From Dryocosmus kuriphilus (lineage: Eukaryota; Arthropoda; Insecta; Hymenoptera; Cynipidae), in NCBI GenBank assembly GCA_038277395.1, contig CM076196.1, forward strand, positions 135,792,730 through 135,856,729: a stretch of 64,000 bases of DNA. Direction: 5' to 3'. Below are positions 22,740 through 35,428 of this stretch, piece after piece. Both the position numbers and the translations under genes were made by a program. The notes beneath the pieces were generated by a model. That model did not search any database, was not told the origin of the DNA, and saw only the letters and a list, made by a program, of their open reading frames with translations. The first letter of the stretch is position 1. Every line of letters starts with the position of its first letter.

Positions 22740-22950
22740 TTTTGGAAGTTGGAATAAAGGATAGAGGAAAAAAGAGAGAAAAGAGAGAGAATGGAAAGTT
22801 TGATAGAACGAGAGGGAGGAGAAGAGAGAGAAGAAATGAAAGAAGGCAAAGGCAGTATAGACTGTGGATACTGAAGAAGAGAAATTTCATAAGGTTTTGA
22901 AGTGGGAGTAAGAGGGCAGAACAGAGAGAGAGAGAGAGAGAGAGAGAGAA
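22740..22950. repeat. Polypurine tract with (GA)n
   Basis: About 200 bases of strongly A/G-biased plus strand ending in (ga)13-14 at about 22923-22950. The Leu/Ser-rich minus-strand frame over it is a low-complexity artefact. Confidence 0.85.
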
Positions 22951-23429
22951 GGCGGTAGGAAGCTTTCATGTTCGTGGGGATCCTACGTTACCTGGACTTA
23001 ACGAGGTTCGATGAAGGCATTTCTAGTCAAATGAGGGTATGAAATTTTTTAAATTGCAGAAACACAAAAAAGTTGTCATAAATATAATTCGTATGCGGTA
23101 ACTGTACATAGTGGTGAAATGTAAGCGAAGTATATTACAAAAATATTTACAGGGGACTATACAACTCATATACTATCACTCATACATATCATATTATCAC
23201 GCAACAATAAGTCAATTCCTTCAACTCGGACTTATTAGACGTTGAATTTTATTATCTTTCTTGCATTCATAGGGAAATAGTTTGCAATTTATTATTATGA
23301 AAATTCGGACACTTTCGCGACAGCTGAAAAAGGTGTTTCCATATTTACCTATGAAGGCTGTGTATAAACAGAAATTTGCAAATAATTTTATTTTATTTTA
23401 TTATTATATAGGTACATATATATATATAT
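22951..23429. other. AT-rich spacer up to LTR1
   Basis: No gene seen. It ends in a short (TA)n (about 23415-23429) that is the insertion site of LTR1. Confidence 0.4.
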
Positions 23430-25130
23430 TGAAACGGTTATAAAGCCCACTTTATAAGATTTAATAACAAGGTAGGATAGACAGATGATAAATAAGGATA
23501 GCGCACCGCACTAAATGCTACAGCGATAAGAATATCTATATCGGCTACTGGGTCACTGGGGAAAATCGATAAACGCGCGCACAATCGAGACCCGAGAGAG
23601 GGGGGCCAAGAGAAAGATATAATTAGAAACCGCCGAAGGTTCCCGACTGATTCGTGCGCCTTGGCAATTCGTGAATACGGACCACCGCAACCCGGTAGCG
23701 GTACCACTCGACGGACAGGCGGAGATCGAAGAATTTATTACGACTCGTACGCTTCAAGGGAGCAGAAGTTCCGGGAAGCAGCTCTCGGTTCACAAGAAAG
23801 CCGCATCAATCGGGATCACTATACGCTACCTATTCAGGGTAGAATAGGCCTACAGGAGGCCTACAGGCTTGGCTTTTATATCTCTCGAGCGAAAGTTCTT
23901 TTTCAACCAGGGTTAGACCCGGAAATTCAGAACCCAGCTCACCAGAAAGAAAATTCAAGACAATGACTTCCTCGCACTGATATTGGGTACCGGCGAAACG
24001 CATATTAGTTTGACCGTGAAGTTTAGAGTAGGAAATCATAACAGAATTTTCAACCAGGGAAAGTCCTGGAAATTATTCTGTATGATTTCGTACAACCTGC
24101 ATTTTTCTGTTAATTTAGAGCTAGCTAGCCACATAAGTCTGAATTTTACGAGAATTGATCAAAAGTAAAGTAAAATTTCATAAAAGATTTTTTTTTGAGT
24201 CAGGCAAATTAAATGGAGTTTCGTTACTGCATTGCACCTAGCTAGAACGAAACAAAAATTAATTTAAGTCGTGAATGTTGGGAGAGTGAGGAAAGTAGAA
24301 CTCCTGGAGGTATGATAAGAATTATGGGAATTAATTATTTTTGCGTGACCTTAATAAAATGAATAATTGTGGGTAAATCCAAATGGTTGTAGGCACGTTC
24401 GGAAAATCGGGAATTAAACAACTTTCCATGCGCTCAAGTGAAACCACGATCCAAATATTCTATCAAAAAGAAAAATCACGGTAAATTATTTAGCTCGAAT
24501 TGTCAAATGAATCCTCGGAGAAGGGAACTGCCGTTCATTGAATGCTCGGTGCGAGTCGAACCTACGGTCAGAGAAAATTTCATTTCTAGAGACTTCTTAG
24601 AGGCAAACTATTTCAAATTCCGAGACCTGCGAATTCATAAGAGTGTCGTAACTTATCAAATAGGGGAAAATGAACCCATCCTAATTCCTAGGGCTTCCTT
24701 AGTAGTTAAGTTCCAAGGGAGGGTGATTAGGGCTAGTTTTAATGTCCTACCAAAACTAAATCCAATCACTGTTGTTGGACTCGAGCTTTTGAACAGGACA
24801 TAGAAGAAGCAAAAAGAACATCAACTCTCAATGACCAAAACTGCATTGACGAGCCCGTTCGAATTGCGACGACGCCATTAAAATCAAAGTAAAATCATCT
24901 TCTGGGAATAAAATATTCAACTCGCAGTATTCGAAATTTGAGATTGAGGCCATGGTTGGGTGTAAAAAAAAGCATGAATTAGAAGGAAAAAACTTCAAAG
25001 TAACTCAAAACCACAAATAACTAAGGAAAATACCAATAGCGAAAATTTACACATTCTCTGATCGTGGCCAATTCCTCCCAACTCGTGACAGATCTTTCAA
25101 AAAAGAATTCGAACTATAGAATAATGTTAC
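23430..25130 (+). repeat. LTR1 5' LTR
   Basis: Direct copy of 31497-33196. Relative to the 3' LTR it has ~100 extra bases at about 23595-23700 containing gatataattagaaaccgcc and ggttcccgactg (a TATA-like promoter module also present in the 35-42 kb palindrome), and it lacks ~115 bases found at about 31818-31935 in the 3' copy. It contains the ORF described at 24507-24803. Confidence 0.9.
24507..24803 (+). CDS. LTR-resident ORF resembling a retropepsin fold without DTG
   Basis: A 98-codon frame from ATG 24507 to TAG 24803; the frame is open further upstream but without an ATG. The order of elements fits an aspartic-protease-like (retropepsin) monomer: a first strand PFIECSVRV, a turn in the place of DTGA-x-x-x-FIS that here reads EPTVRENFIS, a middle SVVTYQIGENEPILIPRASL, and a C-terminal RASFNVLPKL...VVGLELL where active enzymes have ...A-x-F-x-V-x-P...-(V/I)-x-G-x-(D/E)-(F/L)L. 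The catalytic Asp-Thr-Gly is absent, so no proteolysis is expected. It sits wholly inside the LTR in both LTR copies, which is unusual. It may be a fossil of an older pol inserted into the LTR ancestor. The fold assignment is inference from pattern only. Confidence 0.4.
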   Translation: MNPRRRELPFIECSVRVEPTVRENFISRDFLEANYFKFRDLRIHKSVVTYQIGENEPILIPRASLVVKFQGRVIRASFNVLPKLNPITVVGLELLNRT

Positions 25131-25133
25131 AAC

Positions 25134-25151
25134 TGGTACCCCTGGCGGGAC
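25134..25151 (+). other. LTR1 primer-binding-site candidate
   Basis: TGGTACCCCTGGCGGGAC starts three bases after the 5' LTR. TGG is the complement of a tRNA CCA end. I cannot name the tRNA. Position is right for a gypsy-type PBS. Confidence 0.45.
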
Positions 25152-25721
25152 CCTTGAATTATTAAAAGCATAGCCGAGTTGCGAAACTGTAACCACGCGA
25201 AATCAAAATAAGAGCGAGGCGCAATCAAGCGAAACTCGAGCAAGCAAAACGGGGGTCACGTTGACCGCGCGAAGACTCGTCACGCAAACGTTGAACCTCA
25301 TTAACTGGCAAAATAGAGCAGTAAATCGAGAATCATAATAGCCGGGCCATTAGTTGATCAACAATTAATATATATCAACGCATCGCATGAAAAATTACAA
25401 AGGAAAGCTATAATTTCAAATCGAAAGAAGGTAATCAAAGGAAGGTAAAGCTAGGCAGCCACTAAATTAAAATAAATATCAGAAAAAAGTATAAGAACTA
25501 CTTGCGAAAATATCTCGAAACTTAAAATCAGCGTGAATTTACACAAAGACGAATTTAAAGAAATACTTTCAAAATATAACAATTGTCAAAATTACGTGTA
25601 TTTAATTAAAAACGAATCAAAAGAAATTTTTTTAAAATTGATATTCAATTTAAAATAAGGATAATTCGAACCAAGAAAACAAATTCTTATTAATCAAAGA
25701 TAAAATAACTTAAAAAATAAA
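25152..25721 (+). other. LTR1 leader, no ORF
   Basis: AT-rich untranslated leader between the PBS and the Gag remnant. No packaging structure could be identified by eye. Confidence 0.4.
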
Positions 25722-26440
25722 ATGGATAATCCAGATACTTTACCGAGGAGGTCACGGCATCCTTTATAATGAGAAACATGAAAGCAAGTGAGGAACTAGT
25801 AGAATTTTTGGATGCTATCCATCACTCAGGACCTTTAAATTACAGAGAGCAATACTCACCGCGAGATAATCCCGTATATGAGCCTTTCAGTACAAATGAA
25901 AAACATTTCAATCATCGAGGAGACGCTCACAACTACCAAAGAAATCATAATCGGTATCTAGGCGGTGGAAATGCACGAGGATATCCGCATGATCATAGGA
26001 GCGATTATCAAAGGCAAAATTTCAATAATAATGGGTCGCCATGGGAAAATAAATATAAATATGATCAAAAACATAGTTATCAACAACACAATAATGGTAA
26101 TCCGCGTAATTACGCTAACCAAGATAGGAATTATAATGAGGATCAAAATTTTCATCAGGAAAATCATGAAAACCACTAACAAAACCATGAAAATAGATAC
26201 AAACGAGAAAATTATGCAAATAGAAATCGAGGGTATCAAGATCAAGTCTTTAGCAACTACGAAAATCGAGTAAACCATAATAGAGATTCAAGAAACAAAA
26301 ACTATGATAATCGGCCTTATAATCATGATCACAACCATGGGCAATGTTCTGATCGATATCATCAAACAATTCCTAATCGTCCAGCTGGAACCATACCAAA
26401 ACACTCTAATGGGAATGTAGAAAATGGTATCTACTAGCGA
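25722..26440 (+). pseudogene. LTR1 Gag remnant, Asn/His/Tyr-rich
   Basis: ATG 25722 opens MDNPDTLPRRSRHPL then stops. A shifted frame from 25769 reads 136 codons, beginning with SEELVEFLDAIHH and passing into a hydrophilic Asn/His/Tyr/Arg-rich stretch with repeated NYxNxNR-type phrases. After a stop at 26177 the same composition continues in frame to about 26430. Most of the capsid domain found in LTR2 Gag is missing and no CCHC zinc knuckle is visible. The Asn/Gly-rich tail is comparable to the tail of LTR2 Gag, which supports orthologous position. Confidence 0.6.
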
Positions 26441-26739
26441 GATATATAAAAACCAGCAATTGTAAGTCCAGAAAATGGACAATCGGGTAAAGACACATTT
26501 TATAACAACGCGAATAAAATGTGTTCAAACAATGGTAATCCACGGACAAACACAGTTAATAAAATTGTTAGATGTTTAAGGGAAGAGCTTGAAAATTATG
26601 AAGTGGAAATGGTCATAACGAATCGGGAAACGTGAGGGCCTCGATTTGGTATAAATAAATGCATTAGAGGCAAATCAGGGGCAATTGAATTCTATAAAAC
26701 TTCTTACGTTAGAAATGGAATTAGATAAACGTCCATTAT

Positions 26740-29700
26740 GATCAATGAGTATAGAAAATGCGAATACTCTAGCGTTAATCGATACAGGTAGCGAAGTTAC
26801 GTGCGTATCAGAAACATTTTTTGAAAATAATTGTGATAACTTCAAAAAATGCGAATTATTGCCAATAGTCGGCACGCATTTAGTAGCAGCGACAGGAGCA
26901 AAACCTGGTAAGTTAAAACATTAAGTTTATGCGAATTTTAAAATGACCAATATGGAAGGGGAATATGCTTTTTTAGTAGTGTCTAAATTAAATAAAAAAT
27001 GCATCATAGGGATCGACTTATTAAAAAGATTAAAAAGTAAAATAGATTTCGAGGAAAATACTATTGAGTTGAAAGACGAAAATAAAACGATTAAAATAAA
27101 ATTAATGGAAGAAAATCCCAAAAGAATAAGATTGTTGTTTGATCCTGAAAATTCTCAAGAAGAAAAATATTTAAATTGTATAGGCAAATACTTCACAATC
27201 AAAGAAACATACACAAACGTAAGAAATGAAAATAGTCATATCGATAACTACGAAAAAGCTCACGATAACTTCGCATTAACTGATGAGGTAATTAAAGCAA
27301 AGGTAGCTCAATGTGCGGCAATAGACCTAAATGAAAAAGAAAGATTCTACAAGTTGATACAGCGGTATAAAAATGTGTTTTTGAAAAACCCGGGTAGAAT
27401 ACAGGTATATGAGCATGAACTGCAAATCAATGACGATCGACCTTTTTTTACTAGAACGTACTCGGTACCCATGCACTTAAGAGAAAAGGTAAAAGAGGAG
27501 CTCGAAACCCTACTAGAGTTAGGAATAATTAGAAGGTCAAACAGCGCTTATATAAACCCCCTTGTAATAATACAAAAAAAAGACGGGTCGATTAGAATTT
27601 GCTTAGATGCGAGAACATTAAATAACCTCATGACGAATAACTATGAGTGTGCAGAACCAACGGAGCTTCTTTTCCGAAGATGTTCGGGTACAAAAGTAAT
27701 GTCAACACTAGATCTAGTAAGTAGCTTTTGGCAGGTGCGCTTACACCCAAATTCTATTAAATATACGGCGTTCTTACATGAAAGACTATGTTACGAACAT
27801 TGCGTTACCCCTTTCGGGTTAAAAAAGAGTACCGCAGCGCTGGTACGTGCCCTAGACATGGTATTAAGGGGAATCGGGAACTTTGTAATTACATTTATAG
27901 ATGATATGTTATGTACTTCAAAGAATAATTCAGAACACATGGAACATTTAGAACTTCTCTTCCAGCGCCTACAGGATTTTAATGTCACAGTCAACTTTCA
28001 AAAGTCACAATTTTTTCGGGAACAAGTAAAATTCCTAGGACATATCCTAACTCCTTTTGGAATAAAGCCTTATCCAGAAAAAATAAGGGTTATTCAGGAA
28101 TTTCCAAATCCTAGAAATATCAAGGAGTTGAGAGGTTTCCTGGGGTTAATAAATTTGTATACAAAATTTTTAAAAGAAGACACGCAAAAGAAATCGTACC
28201 ACTATTTAATCTACTCAAAGGAGGAAACCAATGGATATGGAACTCAAAAAAAGAAGAAGCGTTCAAAAAAATCAAGGGGCTATTCTGCAGGTTCGTTACC
28301 CTGACATACCCTGATGTAAACAAACCTTTCTACTTCCAAACTGACGCAAGTGATGTCGCACTAGGTGCAGTATTGTGTCAACTGTCAGAGAATGGGGAAC
28401 ATCTTCCAATATCATTCGCTAGCAGAACTCTGAAAGGATCTGAATTATCATATTACACTACGGAAAAAGAGTTACTCGCCATCGTGTGGGCACTCATTAA
28501 ATTTAGATCCTACGTTTTGGGAGCGAAACTCATCATTAGAACTGATCATAAAGCGTTAATCTTCTTAAAAACTTGCAAACTGATTAGCGGAAGACTGACG
28601 AGATGGATCATGACGATACAAGATTACCAATTCGATATAGAATACTGTGAGGGCAAGAAAAATACAGTGGCGGATACACTTAGCAGAATACCAACACATG
28701 AGTCAGAATATCCCTTTGATTTGAACGAAGGAAAAATATTTCTGTACCGATTGGCAAAACGACTCTCATCAAAATTGAGAAACAGGCTCAAGGGGGAATT
28801 TGTTAAGAGAACAAAGGGAAGACGTCATTCTATAGTAAAAATGTAAGAACGTAAAGGAAGGTCGAACGACGAGATTTGAAATAATCAAAGAGCTTCTCTA
28901 CGTAAAGACGCAAACTCACAGGAAACTCTGTTAGACGAAAGGAATAATTGATCATATCATAGATAAATGCCATGAACTCTACGCACACGTAGGGGCACAG
29001 AGAGTATTTAGAATGCTCAACGAATATTTCTATTATCCACGTCTCGCAAAAGGTATTAGAAGACGAATATCGAGCTGTGACGTGTGTCAAAAGAACAAAG
29101 TTACTAATCAAACTTGCTACGCGGAACTGCGAAGCTATGCTCCCAAGAAACCAAAAGAAGTTGTCTCCGTAGATTTTATGGACCACTCCCGGCATCTACA
29201 GGAGGGTATAAATACATTCTGTCAACCATAGATGCGTTTAGTAAATATGTGAGACTATATCCACTAAGAAAAAGCACGGCGCAGGCAGCGATTAGTAAAA
29301 CTTTTACAGACTATATCCCTAAGCTGGGAAAAACCGAAAAAAATAGTCACGGATCATGGGACACAGTTTACAGGAGACAGATGGACAGAAAAACTCAGGG
29401 AAGAGAATATTCAAGCTGTATTTTCATCAATCAGACATCCACAAAGCAATGTAGTAGAAAGAAAACATCGAGAATTATCGAGATTCTTCAGAAGTCTGGT
29501 TGGAGATAGGCACAACTCATGGTATTCAAGGCTAAAAATAATCGAAAATTGCATGAACGAAACGCATCATGAGACGACAGAATTCACACCCATTGAAATT
29601 CACATGAATCCAAGCCCAAAAAGAGCATGGGAAAGCTGGTTAAAACTGCCTCCACGCACAGCAAACTTACATATGAGAGAGGAAAATTGAAATGGCATAC

Positions 29701-30000
29701 AAAAATATTACCTCAAAAGCAAGAAAGAGGGCGCAGAAATTCAACGAAAAACATAAAATTACCAAATTAAAGGCAGGGGCAAAGGTATTAATAAAATTGC
29801 TGAACCAATCCGACAAAAGTAAGAAAATTCTAGCTAAGTTCTTACAGGTATATGAAGGACCGTATAAGCTGAAAAAAGAAGTGACGCCGGGAACGTTTAT
29901 CCTGTGGGACCCTGGAGGAGAAGTAGAAACAGGAATGTACCACACGCAAAACTTAAAAAGGCACACGATCAGAGAAGGAAACAACGTCGACGGACAATGA
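26740..30000 (+). pseudogene. LTR1 Pol, frameshifted: protease, RT, RNase H, integrase
   Basis: Protease: LIDTGSEVTCVSETFFE at about 26780, with a stop near 26922 before the IIGIDLL end of the domain. RT: a 453-codon frame 26943-28304 with FFTRTYSVPMHLREKVKEEL, KKDGSIRICLDARTLNNL, DLVSSFWQVRLH, PFGLKKSTAALVRALD and the catalytic FIDD box. After a frame loss near 28240, RNase H lies at about 28306-28720 with FQTDASDVALGAVL, TEKELLAIVWAL and RTDHKALIFL. Integrase: SSCDVCQKNK zinc ligands near 29070, VVSVDFM with the first catalytic Asp region, then broken frames with IDAFSKYVRLYPL, and a C-terminal GPY/F-type domain VYEGPYKLKKEV in the frame 29692-30000. Closely similar in order to LTR2 Pol but clearly a different family. 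Several frameshifts and stops make it non-functional. Confidence 0.88.
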
Positions 30001-30005
30001 ATAAC

Positions 30006-30150
30006 AATGTAAAATTAAAAGTAGAATTTAAGCGAGGCGTAAAAAAAGCCACAATGTAAAATTAAAAGTAGAATTTAAGCGAGGCGTAAAAAGCCACAAT
30101 GTAAAATTAAAAGTGGAATTTAAGCGAGGCGTAAAAAGCCACAATATAGA
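30006..30150 (+). repeat. Three tandem copies of a ~48-bp unit after LTR1 pol
   Basis: The unit caatgtaaaattaaaagtag + aatttaagcgaggcgtaaaaagcca repeats at about 30006, 30056 and 30104, with a decayed fourth copy. Located just downstream of the Pol stop. Confidence 0.85.
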
Positions 30151-31482
30151 GTTAAAGGTATAAAATAAGAAAGGTAAAGTGAGCCAGAACACAATAAGTA
30201 GAAAAAGTAGAATTTAAGAAAGGCAAAATGAGCCATTAAAAAAAAAAGTTAAAAAAAAAGAAAGGCAAAATGAGCCAAAAGTCCAAATAGAAAAGAAAAA
30301 CGAAACAAAAATAATATATAAAATAAAATTTAAGAAAAAATGAAAAAGAAAAAGTAGAATTAAAGAAAAAAGAATAAACTAATAAGTATGAATTGTAGTA
30401 GAAAGTAAGCAAAAGTATACTAAGTGCGAGCGGAAACGCAAAATAGAAATAAACAGTAAATTAGGAATACAAGGCGGTTATCGCGTATGCGAAATTAGAA
30501 AAGGAAACCCTAGATAAATAAGGAAAGCAAAAATAATAGCGAGCCACAGAGGGACCGGAGAAACATTGAGTCAGTCATTGTGAGCACTTGAACCAAAGAG
30601 AACGAAAATAATATAGCAGAAGTAAAAAATTATTACACGCAGTGAAAAGGTAAAATTAATGTATAAGATAATATCAAAACCAAAATAAAAAGAAATTTAA
30701 CAAAACCCAACAAACCCCCTCTTAAAACATGAATAAATGAACAGAGCACACTAAACAAAACAAAAAATATTTCAATTAATGTGCAGAAAGTAAAAAGGAC
30801 GGAAGACAATGGACGGACGAAAAATAATCAAAGTGTGCAGGCGAACGAGAGGATTATCCTAGGACGATCACTATAAGCTAAAACAAAAACCGTCACGAGC
30901 CAAATCTCACAACCAATAGAACACGAATGATACCAATCAATAACGAGTAAAACATAAACCAACAACAAAATGATCCAAACCCCGAGGTACCGATTGGGAA
31001 AACGTCCAGGGACCGCACAAACAAACAAAATAAAAAAGACAAAACTGACTGAAACACAAAACGATGATGAACTACAAAAACAAGACAGTACACAAGACGA
31101 CGAACGAAAAAAAGAAGAAGAGAAGTACGAACGGATATACGGACAATACATAGGAGGAAATTACTAGTCAATACTCGTGGGCGGAAGCCAGTACGAAAAA
31201 GAAGACGAGGAAGAAAAATAAAAACTACTAAAAAAAGCCATCATAATTTGTAGAATAATAGAAGAAAAATGAAAGTTAAATAAACATATATACATATGAA
31301 TAAATAAAACAAATATTTTTAAAAGTCTTTAAACCATATTTGTTTGGGCGGGAATTGAGTACCCGTGCCGAAAAATTTTTCGCAAAATAAGCCTTTCTTT
31401 TGTTCAAACGCAACCTCAGAACACCCCACCTGTGAAAGAGAATTAATAAATGTTTTCAAACTTAAAAAAAATTTATTAATTC
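30151..31482 (+). other. LTR1 3' internal region, A-rich, small ORF at 30970-31167
   Basis: Strongly A-rich plus strand between pol and the 3' LTR, the position where LTR2 carries ORF3 and errantiviruses carry env. Only a 65-codon hydrophilic frame (30970-31167, ending KYERIYGQYIGGNY) is visible. It has no signal peptide or membrane segment. I see no env relic. Confidence 0.35.
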
Positions 31483-31495
31483 AGGGGGGGGGGCA
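31483..31495 (+). other. LTR1 polypurine tract
   Basis: aggggggggggca directly precedes the 3' LTR TTGAAAC, the expected plus-strand primer position. Confidence 0.7.
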
Positions 31496-31496
31496 T

Positions 31497-33196
31497 TGAA
31501 ACCGTTATAAAACCCACTTTATAAGATTTAATAACAAGGTAGGATAGACAGATGATAAATAAGGACAGCGCACCGCACAAAATACTACAGCGATATGAAT
31601 ATCTATATCGGCTACTGGGTCACTGGGGAAAATCGATAAACATGCGCGCAATCCAGACCTGGTAGCACTCGACGGACAGGTGGAGATCGAAGAATTCATT
31701 ACGACTCCTACGCTTCAAGGGAGCAGAAGTTCCGGGAAGCAGCTCTCGGTTCACAAGAAAGCCGCATCAATCGGGATCACTATACGCTACCTATTCAGGG
31801 TAGAATAGGCCTACAGGGGACAGCAATTCTCAGTACAGGTTTTTATAAATATTATAATTATTTCTTACTCGAAATAAATGTTCAGATTCACATAAGTTAC
31901 GAATTCGGACTTCCCCAATGTCAAGATAAGGAAGGCTTGGCTTTTATATCTCTCGAGCGAAAATTCTTTTTCAACCGGGATTAGACCCAGAAATTAAGAA
32001 CCCAGCTCACCAGAGAGAAAATTCAAGACAATGACTTCCTCGCACTGACACTGAGTACCGGCGAAACGCACATTAGTTTGACCGTGAAGTTTAGAGTTGG
32101 AAATCATAATAGAATTTTCAACCAGGGAAAGTCCTGGAAATTATTCTGTGTGATTTCGTAAAACCTGAATTTTTCTGTTAATTTGGAGCTAGCTAGCCAC
32201 ATAAGCCTGAATTTTACGAGAATTGATCAAAAGTAATGTAAAATTTCATAAAAGATTTTTTTTGAGTCAGGTAAATTAAATGGAGTTTCGTTACTGCATT
32301 GCACCTAGCTAGAACGAAACGAAATTTAATGTAAGTCGTGAATGTTGGGAGAGTCAGGAAAGTAGAACTCCTGGCGGTATGATAAGAATTATGGGATTTA
32401 ATGATTTCTGCGTGACCTTAATAAAATGAATAATTTTGGGTAAATCCAAGTGGTTGTAGACATGTTCGGAAAATCGGGAATTAAGCAACTTTCCATGCGC
32501 TCAAGTGGAACCACGATCCAAATATTCTATCAAAAAAAAAAATCACGGTAAATTATTTAGCTCGAATTGTCAAATGAATCCTCGGAGAAGGGAACTGTCG
32601 TTCATTGAATCCTCGGTGCGAGTCGAACCTACGGTCAGAGAAAATTTCATTTCTAGAGACTTCTTAGAGGCAAACTATTTCAAATTCCGAGACCTGCGAA
32701 TTCATAAGAGTGTCGTAACTTATCAAATAGGAAAAATGAACCCATCCTAATTCCTAGGGCTTCCTTAGTGGTTAAGTTCCAAGAGAGGGTGATTAGGGCT
32801 ATTTTTAACGTCCTACCAAAACTGAATTTAATCACTGTTGTTGGACTCGAGCTTTTGAACAGGACATAGAAAAAGCAAAAAGAACATCAACTCTCAATGA
32901 CCAAAACTGCATTGACGAGCCCGTTCGAATTGCGACGACGCCATTAAAATCAAAGTAAAATCATCTTCTGGGAATAAAATATTCAACTCGCAGTATTCGA
33001 AATTTGAGATTGAGGCCATGGTTGGGTGTAAAAAAAAGCATGAATTAGAAGGGAAAAACTTCAAAGTAACTCAAAACCACAAATAACTAAGGAAAATACC
33101 AATAGCGAAAATTTACACATTCTCTGATCGTGGCCAATTCCTCCCAACTCGTGACAGATCTTTCAAAAAGGAATTCGAACTATAGAATAATGTTAC
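31497..33196 (+). repeat. LTR1 3' LTR
   Basis: Direct copy of 23430-25130 with the indels noted there. It is preceded by the polypurine tract and followed at once by tatatatatag. The internal ORF copy is frameshifted after about residue 58 counted from its ATG. Confidence 0.9.
32574..32869 (+). pseudogene. 3' LTR copy of the LTR-resident ORF, frameshifted
   Basis: Same sequence as 24507-24803 with a one-base deletion at the YQIG(E)NEP position (aggaaaaatgaaccc here versus aggggaaaatgaaccc), moving the frame to an early stop. Shows that the ORF is not maintained in both LTRs. Confidence 0.6.
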
Positions 33197-35428
33197 TATA
33201 TATATAGTTGTATTAAATAGAATTTAGTCTTTAAATAATTTAGAATAAATTACATTATATTATACTACATTTTTTTATTTGTATTGTATTATGAAAATTA
33301 TTATGTTTACTTATATTTCGTTATATCCCACATACATAAATTGGAACAACTCAACTGAACTTTTAATATTGCATTTCAATTATTCTACATTTTGACCCAT
33401 TTGCCCTCCCTGGAAGGCAGGTCAAATTTGGGAGATTCATTCATTAGTTGTGCAGGCCTGCTTTGCTTTCACAGTGTATCTGTTTTCTCTCACTCTTGAG
33501 ATAACGTGTTCTCTCTTTCACTTCCTACAAGGCTACACTCTCGGTCATTGGTGTCAGCGCGACGTTGCCGAATACCGGCCTGGCGGGAATGTTACCTCAC
33601 GCTTAGTACAAGAAAGTTGGGAAAATATTTCTTTGCTTTACAAAATACGCGATAACTAGTCGCGGTAGATCCATTTTTTTTATACCTCTGAATTCAGAAA
33701 GGTTTGAAGAATCTTATATTATGTTTTTTTTTTTCGAAATTGTATAGAAATCCTGGTCGTGAAAATTCATTATATACAGCACAGATACTACTCTTCCATT
33801 AGACCCCATGTAAAAATCACTAACTTTCAGTTCAATATCTTTAAAACTAGCAGCGTTACATTTCTTTAAATTTTGCACAATCACGTAAGAACTATTCATT
33901 TATACAATATTTTAAATTGGGACAAATTGTATAGAAATAGCCTAATCATCGAACCTCCTTAATGCGTTTTGTTTTTTCGCTTGAAGTACAAATTTTGTCA
34001 AATTTGAATGGTGGATAAAAACCCAATTTTCATTTTCAGAAAAAAATACTCAAATAAATATATTTAAAAAGTAAATAATATCAAATTATAGTAAAAAATA
34101 TATTATTAAATAATGTTAAATAACTTAGTAAATAAAGTATGTAAGTATTTAGTAGGTAAATTTTTTATACGAAACGACAAAATTCAAATATATGTACGAA
34201 TTCCACATGATATCAAAATTGGAAATTTAAGTTAAATTTTCCTAGTTTAATTCATTTAAAAACATCATTTATTGAAATAAAAATATATATCAAGTACGAT
34301 TTTCAAAATGTAATAAGGTCTAAATTATTAATTATTACAGTAAACATTGAATTACTAAACTATTTTAAATTATTTAATAATACTTCTTTACTATACAATT
34401 TGATATTATTTAGTTTTTGAATATATTCACTTTTCAAGAGGCAGGGGGCCAACTCACAGAGCGGGTTAAAAATTATATCCGCTTATTGCATCCGGGCCCT
34501 CACTTTTTTTTACCGGTACCGACAGTGTATAGAGTTCGGATTTTTTTTTTTCGTTTGAGACGCATTTTTTTCAACTTTATACTGTGATTTAAATTCTTAT
34601 TTCCCATTAAAGCAAGCAAAAGTAAAATAGATTTATAGCTTGCTGGAATATAACTTAACGCTAGCGTTAAGTTGCAAAAAATCGCACAAGAGTCGAAAAA
34701 ATAGCAGGAACTATCAAATAAACAACATTTTTAAATGTGCGAAAAAATTTAAAACACGACATAAAAAAATACTTAATTATGTATCTATTAATTATAAACT
34801 ATTCATTTTTACTTCGAAAATGTATCTTTATCGATTACGCAGTAATAAATCTCACTCTGAAAGATCTATGTGTCGTCAATGCATCTGTTTTTCTCCTAGT
34901 TCTAATTTCATTTAAAAAGGTCCAATACCTGTTTAGGATTAGGGATATTTGTCACGGTAAGGCAGGCTATAGTTTATTTTGACTACTCTTTCAGTTTTCA
35001 TCGGCTTCCGTGCAGGCAGGTTCGATTGTTAGTATGCGGTACCGGTAAAAATACCGGTGGGCCGGTATTATTTTAGACGATTTGGGCCGCTTTCTTGAAG
35101 GAATTTACCTTTCCAAATTTTTCAAATGTAAATTACATGCAAGCGAATTTGATACATATTTACTTTTAGTGAAGTTTTTTTATTATGTATAGCAAATTTC
35201 GGTCTTACTATTAAACATCTTCTGTTTCTTAAGATAAAATTATATGCAATCTTTAAGATATAACTCATTTGTTAAATAAAATAAAGGCAGATTTTAAACT
35301 TGATTTCGCAGAATCTGTTAGTGATAAAAAATGTTGCTTTTGAGAATTCAAACAACAAAAAGTCTCCATTTATACTAGCTGCGTTCTTTTGTCGCGTAAA
35401 GGAGACGAGCCGCGAGACACTGTAGTAG
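33197..35428. other. AT-rich region, no gene; possible hAT-type ends with accggta
   Basis: 33390-33660 is GC-richer without a credible ORF. Phrases ttaccggtaccgac (about 34511) and its inverted relative cggtaccggtaaaaataccgg (about 35038) bracket ~540 bp of AT-rich DNA and resemble subterminal repeats of small hAT-type elements; boundaries are unclear. 35275-35350 shares aaggcagattttaaacttga and ttcgcagaatctgtta with 50290-50340 and 21604-21670. Confidence 0.35.

Larger units (their letters stand above)
23430..33196 (+). mobile_element. LTR1: Ty3/gypsy-type LTR retrotransposon, degenerate (~9.8 kb)
   Basis: Two direct repeats of ~1.7 kb (23430-25130 and 31497-33196) flank a Gag remnant and a Pol region in gypsy order (protease, RT, RNase H, integrase). 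A primer-binding-site candidate follows the 5' LTR and a G-run polypurine tract precedes the 3' LTR. Both outer flanks are TA repeats (tatatat | LTR | tatatata). The LTRs start TGAAAC and end GTTAC rather than a clean TG...CA, so the exact edge is uncertain by 1-2 bases. They differ by point changes and two ~100-bp indels, and Pol has several frameshifts, so the insertion is old and inactive. Confidence 0.9.

Noticed and set aside
22547..22969. 140-codon Leu/Ser/Phe-rich minus-strand ORF with apparent hydrophobic start
   Set aside because: It overlies a polypurine (GA)n tract; the composition is fully explained by that simple sequence.
25958..26278. 106-codon Ile/Met-rich frame that looks like a membrane protein
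   Set aside because: Antisense shadow of the Asn/His-rich Gag remnant of LTR1.
30151..31482. Envelope gene in LTR1
   Set aside because: No signal peptide, membrane segment or cysteine pattern; only A-rich DNA and a 65-codon frame.
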